Of a DNA stretch of 64,000 nucleotides, positions 51,101-60,100 are shown piece by piece. The position numbers and the translations under genes were made by a program. Numbering within the stretch: the stretch's first letter is position 1; each line of letters starts with the position of its first letter. A model generated the notes under the pieces. That model was given only the letters and a program-made list of their open reading frames with translations. It had not been told where the DNA came from and ran no database searches. Source of the DNA: Ctena decussata (taxonomy: Eukaryota > Mollusca > Bivalvia > Lucinida > Lucinidae); assembly GCA_963989385.1 (NCBI GenBank), contig OZ022502.1, positions 4,432,501 to 4,496,500 of the forward strand, in the 5' to 3' direction.

Positions 51101-54100
51101 CATGCTCTCAAGCTTGGAAAGTAATCTCTTGCAATGTATTTTTTTCAGTTTCAAAATGGCGGCCTCAAGATAACCATTATTGCTGTAGGGGTGGCATGTT
51201 TCAAGCATATTTTTGAAAATTACCATTTCATATAAAATTGACATGAAATCAGTTCAGAAGAATTTATTCTTATATCTTAGAGCAGTTATTTTCATAAGTA
51301 ATATTTTTTTGGAAAACAAAAACATGCATAAGTGTAGCTGACACTGCAAGCAACCCTTTGCTGAAATGATCATATTCCAAAACAGATCAGGTGATTAGTG
51401 ATGACATCGTTTCTGTTGTGATGTCATAATGGGTGGTTCCCAGCTTAATTAAAATTAAAATGAACCTCATCAAAGGCTGGAAACCAGAAGGAATATTTTT
51501 ACTATTGGAAAACCCACCTCCAAACAAAAAATGATAAAAATAGATAAAAGAGGTCATGCAATATGCTGCAAGTCAGTATTTAGCTACGAGAAATGGTTCT
51601 GGGTATGTTAAACCTAAAATTTTGATATTTAAGCATCTTAAAAGAAAAAAGTTCCACTAAAAACCACTTGCTGGAGTGCCTCAACAAGAGAGTAGAGTTA
51701 TGCGTTGACGTTCATAAAAAACGTCGAGTTTATCTAATGGCGAAATCGTGAGGTTTTATTGCAAAAGTTGCTAATAAAATGCGGTTTTAGTGTCATGTAA
51801 TGAATAAAAAATCTTGCATTCGTGCTCCTATATTATTAAATTTATTAAACTCGTCGGGGGAAAACTGATAAGATGCTCGGCATAGCATCGCATCTTATCT
51901 TCTTCTCCAACTCATTTAATGAACTCAATATTACATGAGCACTCATGTAAACTCTTCTATTGGATGAAACATGCGGCAGTTTACGCATACTCCTTAACTA
52001 CTCGTGTTGCTGTAAAATAAAGACAAAAGTAGGGAAGCATACATACCATATTCTAATCCAAAAAGTTGCTGTCAAATTAGTCTTTATTTTCTAAATACAG
52101 CAAGTCTGGGACGTATGATAGCATACGGTTATGAATACAAAAAAGTAGTACAGACTAAAACTTGTTATCTTAAACCTTTGTACGTTTTTGCTTGGTCTGC
52201 TCACACAATTACAAAAATGCTGCAAATAATCTGGCGAAAATGTGAACCTCTAAGTAAATCGGCAATGACAGCCTGATACAATTGTCCGATATCTAGCATT
52301 CGGGCATTAAGTTGATTCATTAGTATACTTATACATACAAATGGTCCTCAGAGCAAATGTTGACAAGAAGTCCCCTGCTTAATGTATTCAGTATCTATTG
52401 TTTTCGCCTAATTAATATGTGGACGTTATACATCTGCAGCAAATCTAGCAAAAGTAATTAGGAAAATGCTCATGAACTGACACAATTCAATTCAAGATCC
52501 CACCCAAGACACCATGTGAGAAAAGACAACACAAAATTAGTCACCACCAAAGACATAACCAGTGGCAGCCATGTGAACAGCCGTTTCCCGTGTACGTGTG
52601 GTCACCGGGCTAGTCTTAGCATCAAGTCTTCTTAAAATGTAAAGATTTGTTTGATTTGTGTAATTATGTCACCGCACATGTCCTTAAACGAGGAAAAGGC
52701 GAGATGTATGTCGAACAATGTATGTCTCACACGTTTAATGTCCTATATATCGTATGTCTTGTTTCTTGTTGGTGAGCTGTGTTTTGATTTTTGCATTTCC
52801 TCCCAAAATGTGTCCATGGGTCACATATATTATCATATAAACGCATTTACTGTTCTTTCCAGTTGTACAGAAGGGTATTTAGGGGTCAACTACGAGGGCT
52901 ATAGACAAACAAGTCATATAGACGAACGATTTTGTGGAAAGCTTTGGCCTCCAGAGTTAACAAGCAAAGACCCTAGAATGATCTTGACGTTTGACACCTA
53001 TGGGGCCACCACGGCGAGATTTGTTGCTTCTTATAGTTTTCTCTCAGGTATCAGTTTCTTCTTGCTCTTTAACTAATTGGACTGGCGGGAATGATACCTA
53101 TTTTGTTTCAGTTTAAGTTATTACTCAGCTGTAGCCTTTACTAATTTGCTTATAACTGGAATGCAGAGCTTCTTGACATACTATAATGACTCTTAATATT
53201 GGTTGCATGTAACCTTAACTGGTTAAATAAGCATTTTCAAATGAGAACAAGCTTATTTCAGTTTTGCAGCTTGTGTCGCACATGGGATGCAGAATAACAA
53301 ACAGAACTGACTCTGGTCAGGCCTTTCCTGACGGAAAAGTCTGATTTGATTCAGCACGGTTTGCTAAAGAGATTTGTCAAACGTATTTAGAGTTATTATC
53401 GTATTATCGTTTTCTTGCATGACTAAAAACTTGGGGCCGTATTTATAAAACGACTAAGTCGTTGCTATGCTGTTGCTAAGGAAGCATTTGTTTGAAGGAG
53501 ATTCCCTACAACTATGAAATTTACTCTGGAGGAACATAATTTCGTAGTTGTAGGGAATCTCCTTCATAGAAATTCAGCCCTAGCAACAACATAGCAACCA
53601 CTTTGGTCATTTTATAAATACCGCCCTTGGTCACTAACATATTACAGAAAGATCGAGTATGCTAAGGATAAAAATGTAAGTTCTAATATTTATCTAGCAT
53701 GGGATCACTGACAAAGTAAACAGGGGAGGAGGATGAGATGTGTGTTTATTGGACGAGGATCGCAGCAGTACTGGCTTGAAATAAAAATGCTTTATAGGAC
53801 CCTCTGGATTCCGTGTTATGGTTCAACTGTAAAGAAATCCTAATGTATCTAAAGCACAAGTTTATAATGTTCTGCCCTTTAAAATGGTAGCTGACTACAT
53901 CATATGGCCTTTAAACAGGCTGCAGTATAAACAAGTTTTAAAATCTGGATATATTCTGCGTCCAAGTTCTTCGCCATTAAAATAATACACATATTCATTA
54001 ACGTACATATTTTATAGAACAGGGTTACAGTCGTAAAATATTTTGAGAATATTGATAAAGATATTATGCGTAATCATGCTTCATTTTCTTTTTAATGAAT

Positions 54101-57100
54101 GAAGAAAAAAGCTGTTTCTAAAAACTCGATTTTATTTTACTTAAAATGGCTAGCTTTGTCGTTTCAGAAAGACAATTTTCCAATGACGGTAAACATAGAA
54201 CATTACAAATTAATACTTGGTTGTTGTTGTTTTAAACGCAGTATACTTCAACACAAAGCCAGGCTCAAAATGTTGATTTTAAAACAAGGCAATCCAATAT
54301 TTCATGGTTTAAGGTATTCAAATTTATGCTGTCAGATTTGTTGTTTGTTTTCCATGTATAGTCTCTAACAGCCTCCATTATTAACCTTATATTATAGATA
54401 TGTTGGAGTATGGTGGGTTGAGTTTTATTTTCGACGTTTTTGTGAATTTGTGGTAATTTGTAAAGTATAATAAGTCATGAACGTATAGTGAATTATATGT
54501 CGATTTGTGTCTTAGTAATGCATCTTGCTGTGGCTGCCTGTATACAGTATTATCCTATGTAGTTATTTTTAAAGACACGAATTAATGCAGGGCATAAACA
54601 GTAACTGCAGACATGACGGCTAGTTGATTTTGCTTCTTCTATGTCAGATAAGATTCCGCTTGACATAATATTCCAAGGATGTCCAAGCTTATGTTAGGGC
54701 TATGTTTGATGATAACTGTACAGGTAGTTTCTGAGACACCTTCGTAGCAAAACATGCACCGTTGGACCTCAGCAAAATATGAGTTTGATAAACAGCTTTT
54801 AAAAGTAAAAAGTATGCAAAGACCAGGAACTGAAACAATCAAAATCCAAATCCAGCCCTCAAACCATAGTTGGAAACAACTAAGATTACAAATAATCAAG
54901 ATACAGAGAACAGAGATTTTAAAATTGTTAGCCTTCTTAAAGATTATAGTTTGTATGCCTTTCCGGAAGTGTGTAAGTCTCGTGTTTCAGTGCTATCAGT
55001 TTGAATATCATCAGATGTAAATGTATATGCATGCTAACGAAAAGCGAATAAAACATGAATATTGCAGTCAAGCTGTACTCCGTTTCCTTTAGATCACGTA
55101 TCTTAGTTCAATTTTACATTTAGAGAAACGTAAACATTCCGGGAACGCAATTTGAAATAAACCACAATATGTTTTTGATATTCATATTTAATATCTGATC
55201 TCACCCTTAACATTTCCTCGCATGTTTTTGCAATTTTAGCACATAATTTATTCACAGGGGAGCGCTATCTTGTTTGTAAATGAGTTATCGTGATGTGCGG
55301 AATGCAGTGTGGTTTTATATAATCGTATGTGGAATACATCTTGTGTACTAGAATTTTTATGGTCGACCTATTTTCTTACAGTTTTGCAGTTCTAAACTTT
55401 TCTATGTTTGGGAAATATGAATTCAAGCTATGAAAGCTTTATATTACATGTATTAGATGTATAGTCTCCATTATTTTGCTGAGACAGGGAAAAGCATGTA
55501 TGTTACTGGTTTTATAAAGAGCGATATATTATTCTCCAATCGCACATGCGAACATAGTAAATCATACTCTTTGTCCAGCGTGCACTATAATGTATTGTTA
55601 TTGTATCTGCATTCATGCATTGTTGCTGCGTTTAGCGTTCTGTTAGCTTCTTATACCTGTTGCATGTAAGCAAAAAATTTGTAGGAACTGCGCACACATA
55701 TTACTAGCAAACAGTGCTGATCCAATCTAGTCGCCGCAAAAACGCGACTTCTGATCAGTGTCTACTTCGTTTGTATAAAATCTACAATAGCTTCTCATAA
55801 AATGATAAATCAATATTAAGTGACTTAGACACCCCTTAGATTTTGAATGAACTCGTCCGGTTTATAAGGACAGACGCCTGATAAAAATGGATGAAGTCTC
55901 ATATCCCGTTCTTTGGAAAGTTTCTGTTCCGATTCTCATATAGTGTGGAAACACTATAAAAATGAATATCGCAGAGTTAATAAAATATGGGAATTGGAAT
56001 TTACCATTTTATTAAATGCCTCCATCTAACGAAAGGTCTAGACATAATGCATATGTTTGGGAGCAATACCTCAGATTGTGTTGAATGCATAAGTTTTGTA
56101 ATTAGAAAAGGGGAATTCTGTTCTACATGTATATGTTTCTTTGGTATTTCAAAAAATAATTTGGCATCAAACAGGCCATTGGTTTGGTGATTTATATATA
56201 AGAGCTGAGAATAAATATTGTGACACCAATTCCCCATAATACTGAACCGCGATACACCACCACCAACAAAGTGGCAGGTGCGCAAAGGAAGACTCAGCTC
56301 AGCCTAGGCATTCGCCCAGTCTGATCAGAGTCTTCGCTGTCGGCATGGAGCTAGGTAAGACCCTTTGCTTCCCTTAAGCGCACATCGGATACTCTTATCA
56401 GACTGGACTGGACGGCTGCCCATGCTGATTTTAGTCTTCGCCACTTTGTCGATTTTGTTGTATCGCGGCTAATACTTTTCATATATATAAAGGGAACTAC
56501 CATATACGCGGTAATTTTCGCGGGTTGAAACTTTCGCGGTAAAGGGTAAAAAAAAATAAACATTATTTTTTTGCGATTTTATTTTTCGCGGTTAGCAACA
56601 TGCGCAAAAAGCTAAACTCTTTTATTTTTTCACTTGATCCAGTCCGTTCATTAACCTGCGGCAGGTTAATGAAAGAACTGGCTCAAGTGAAAAGTACCAG
56701 CAATGACCGAAGCCAACAGATACAACACATATTAAAACTGTGTTTACAGAGAAACAGGAAATTATTTCGCGATTTTGATTCGCAGTTTCTAAATGACCGC
56801 GAAGTACCGCGAAAATGGAACACCGCGAAAATTAAATTGTATACGGTATACAAAGCGGTAAAGGTATGTTCAATGTTTTTTTCCTTACCTGACAGATTAC
56901 GCCATACCAGGTAAACCCATAAAAGAAGGGCGTTGTATGTTCCTGTTTGAGAGTAAAGAGGCTGGTAGTGGGATATTCAATTCACCAAGACATCCTGATA
57001 ACTACCCACCAAATTTAGAATGTATCTACGTATTCAGACCATCCAGTGAAGATCAGAAACTACTCATATCATTTGACACATTCTCATTTAATAACAAATC

Positions 57101-60100
57101 TAAATACGATCAAATGTAAGTATACGTCTTATGTTCTTTGTGTACATACTTGGAATATAAGTTAATACAATTTGGTTATTCTTAGATATTCTGTTATGTC
57201 TTTCTCCCATAGGCATATATAATTCCGTGTAAATTTATGTAAAAGAGCGTAACTTTATGTGTTGATATCGATATTTCTTTTCAGTTTATCTACGGGTCTG
57301 AGACCATACATATAAATATATACTTAGAACTGAACTGAATAGCATTTGCTAAGTCCCATCCTGTTGATGTATCCAAATGCAGACGTCTCTGTTGTTTGCC
57401 ATCTATTTAAATTAATGATATATATTTCACCGTCTACGTTAGTCCTTTTGTCGAAGTTATAATGTGTAGAATAATTGGCGCTCTGATTAAAACAACCCAG
57501 ATAACTTCTATAGTCTGTCGTTCCAGTAATATACTATTGCCACTGTTGATGCATTTGCTACATACTACTTTCTTATATCGTTCAACATCACACTGCGGTT
57601 GCTTTATTAATGAGGACGCACCTGCTATAATTTGATTGTTCATTTAGTGTGCTTATTAGTAATGTTTGCCCTGATAGTTATGAATGAATTGCATAAAACT
57701 GTGATGAAACAATGCTTTGTCAGATTTCGTAAATTTAAAATACCGTTTTTTTTGTCCCATTTCGCAATTGCTAAAATAAATTGGGGACATATTCTTTATT
57801 TGTTTAAATAGTGGTTATTGCATTCAAACATAGTAAATGAGAACCTAAAATACCGACCACGCAAACTACAAAATATAGATTGAGGAAGGTTTTTAGTTTC
57901 TAGTCCTCTCAATGAATCATATGAATGGGGGGCATTGAGATTCTGTTTCAATCGTTCTCGGGTATACATTTCGATAGCAACGCCGATAGTTTTATATGAG
58001 CCGCGACTCGAGAAAACCAACAAAGTGGTTGTGCGACCAGCGCAGACTCAGATCACCCTGGGCATCCGCCCAGTCTGACCAGAACCTTCGCTTAGCGCTT
58101 AAAGGATAGCTAAGGGTCTAAGCTACCTCCATGCGGACAGCGAAGACTCTGATCAGACTGGGCGGATGCCCAGGCTGATCTGAGTCTGCGCTGGGCGCAC
58201 AACCACATTGTTGGTTTTCTCACGTCGTGGCTCATATATTCTTGTGTATTAGCATTCATAGTCACAATTTTCATGTTTTAACTGTTGACAACAGGTGCCT
58301 AACAACAGACTTCCTTGAACTTTATAACCTGAATCCAGAAGGGAAAGACGGTGATCGCTACTATCCTGTGACACGGTTCTGTGGACAAGTTTACCCAGCT
58401 CCTATCATTGCCACACAGGAAATCAAAATACGGTTTCAGTCATACAAGGATAGTAGTTATCAGGGTTTCAAGGCAAGATACGAATTTCTGACAAATGCTC
58501 AACTTCATACAGGTATGTATTATATGTACTGTCTCAGATGGCAAACTGCATGCTGACATCGATTGCATTTTGTTTTGTTTGAAATGAATACTTTCAATAT
58601 TTTAATCGATTTGGCGAACCCACTGATGTTTTGTCGATGGCAAATTATGAGTGAAAATCTATTTAAACAGTGCAATGTCTATGTTCAAGGTTCATCTTAA
58701 ATGTTTAGATATTGATACTGTTGTAATTATACTTTTTATGCAATATAGGATGACAATAAAACGATGCTTTTAGGAAGCTGATTTATTTGAGTGCTCATTA
58801 ACCATGAATTATCTAACAAACCTACATATCTAACTAACTATCTATCTAACAAATAGACATATTGATTCAAGCACCAGTTAGAATTGCAATCATTATCTTG
58901 TTATTATTTTATAAACCTACATTTAAAACTCTTGTATAATCAAGCAATGGAAATACAAACGTGCCTTACATTATATAAAGGAATCCAAACTAAAGAACAT
59001 TCGCTGAGCTATTTTATATTACTCAAATAAGCTTGCGAATTTGCGCAGTCAAGTCATAGTCCTTTATGAAAAGGTAAAAAACCCATAATTGAAAAGTGAA
59101 CACCAATTTTTATTTACGTTGGTCAAATTGAGTTGGGCATTTGTTGTGCGCATATGTTTTAGTGCCATTAACGCATGACCTATTGTTCCATTTTCCAGAT
59201 TGTGGTAAAACAATCCAAAGTGACGGTACTGGAGGGTTAATCAAAAGTCCACACTATCCACAGAAGTATAAAAGTAAAACTTTCTGTGAATGGACAATTT
59301 ACGCTAGCAAACGGGAAAACAAAATTCTAATTCAGCTGGAGTCTTTTAAGATAGAAGGAGAAATGCCTCCCGATAAAGACGACAAAGGTAATTCTATATA
59401 TGATCAGCGACACTAGAAAACCAACAAAATGACATGTGCACCCAGCGAACACTCTGATCAGTCTAGGCATCCGCCAAGTCTGATCAGAGTTTTTGCCGTG
59501 CGCTTTAAAGGTAGATACGGGTCTAAGCTATCTCCATGCAGACAGCGGACACTCTGATCAGACTGGGCGGCTACACAGGCTGATCAGAGTCTTCGTTGGG
59601 CGCACATGGCACTTTGCTGTTATTGTTTTTTTTCGTCTCGCCGCTCATATTCAATACCGTACTCGACCTAATTATCGCACATGCCCCTATAAGTGCACAT
59701 CATGGTAATTTTCTAGCATTTGACTATAAGCGCACATATTTTTTCGTTAGTTTATGCATTAGTTTGCCAGCTTAAAAGAGTTGAAAAATGCTACAGAAAT
59801 TTTCATTGTTCATTTGTGAAGCTTCGCTATCCTCATATAACCATAAACAGCTTTTCTCCTATGCTTAACCTTTAAATTTGTTGCCTTGCATATATAACAA
59901 ATCGTTGAAATGTGCGCTTACTGACGACTAGTATTTACCACAATTTTGAAAAGGTTAAGCCCAGAGGGCGCTAAGAGGGTCGATTACGGTACGTGACTTC
60001 ATTTCCAGTGTTTATTGTGTACTGTCTAATCCGCCATTGACGTTGCTCATGTGGGTGCGTTTGCGGAAGTTAGTTTAGCAGTCAATCGATTATAGGCAGT

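Larger units (their letters stand above)
50213..52862 (+). other. Intron 5 (2,650 bp)
   Basis: It holds a weak family D copy, the TIR element at 50953-51695 and family C copy 2. About 51960-52860 shows nothing recognised. Confidence 0.85.
53048..56895 (+). other. Intron 6 (3,848 bp)
   Basis: It contains the palindrome at 53433-53629, a family A MITE and a GCGGT-type MITE next to exon 7. About 53640-56240 shows nothing recognised on either strand. Confidence 0.85.

Noticed and set aside
56600..56914. 104-codon frame reading through a MITE into exon 7
   Set aside because: Most of it is palindromic repeat and it enters exon 7 sequence in a different frame from the CUB domain.
59388..59416. Extension of exon 9 past its donor
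   Set aside because: The frame runs directly into a MITE and stops; splicing at 59387 instead restores the rest of CUB5 in phase.
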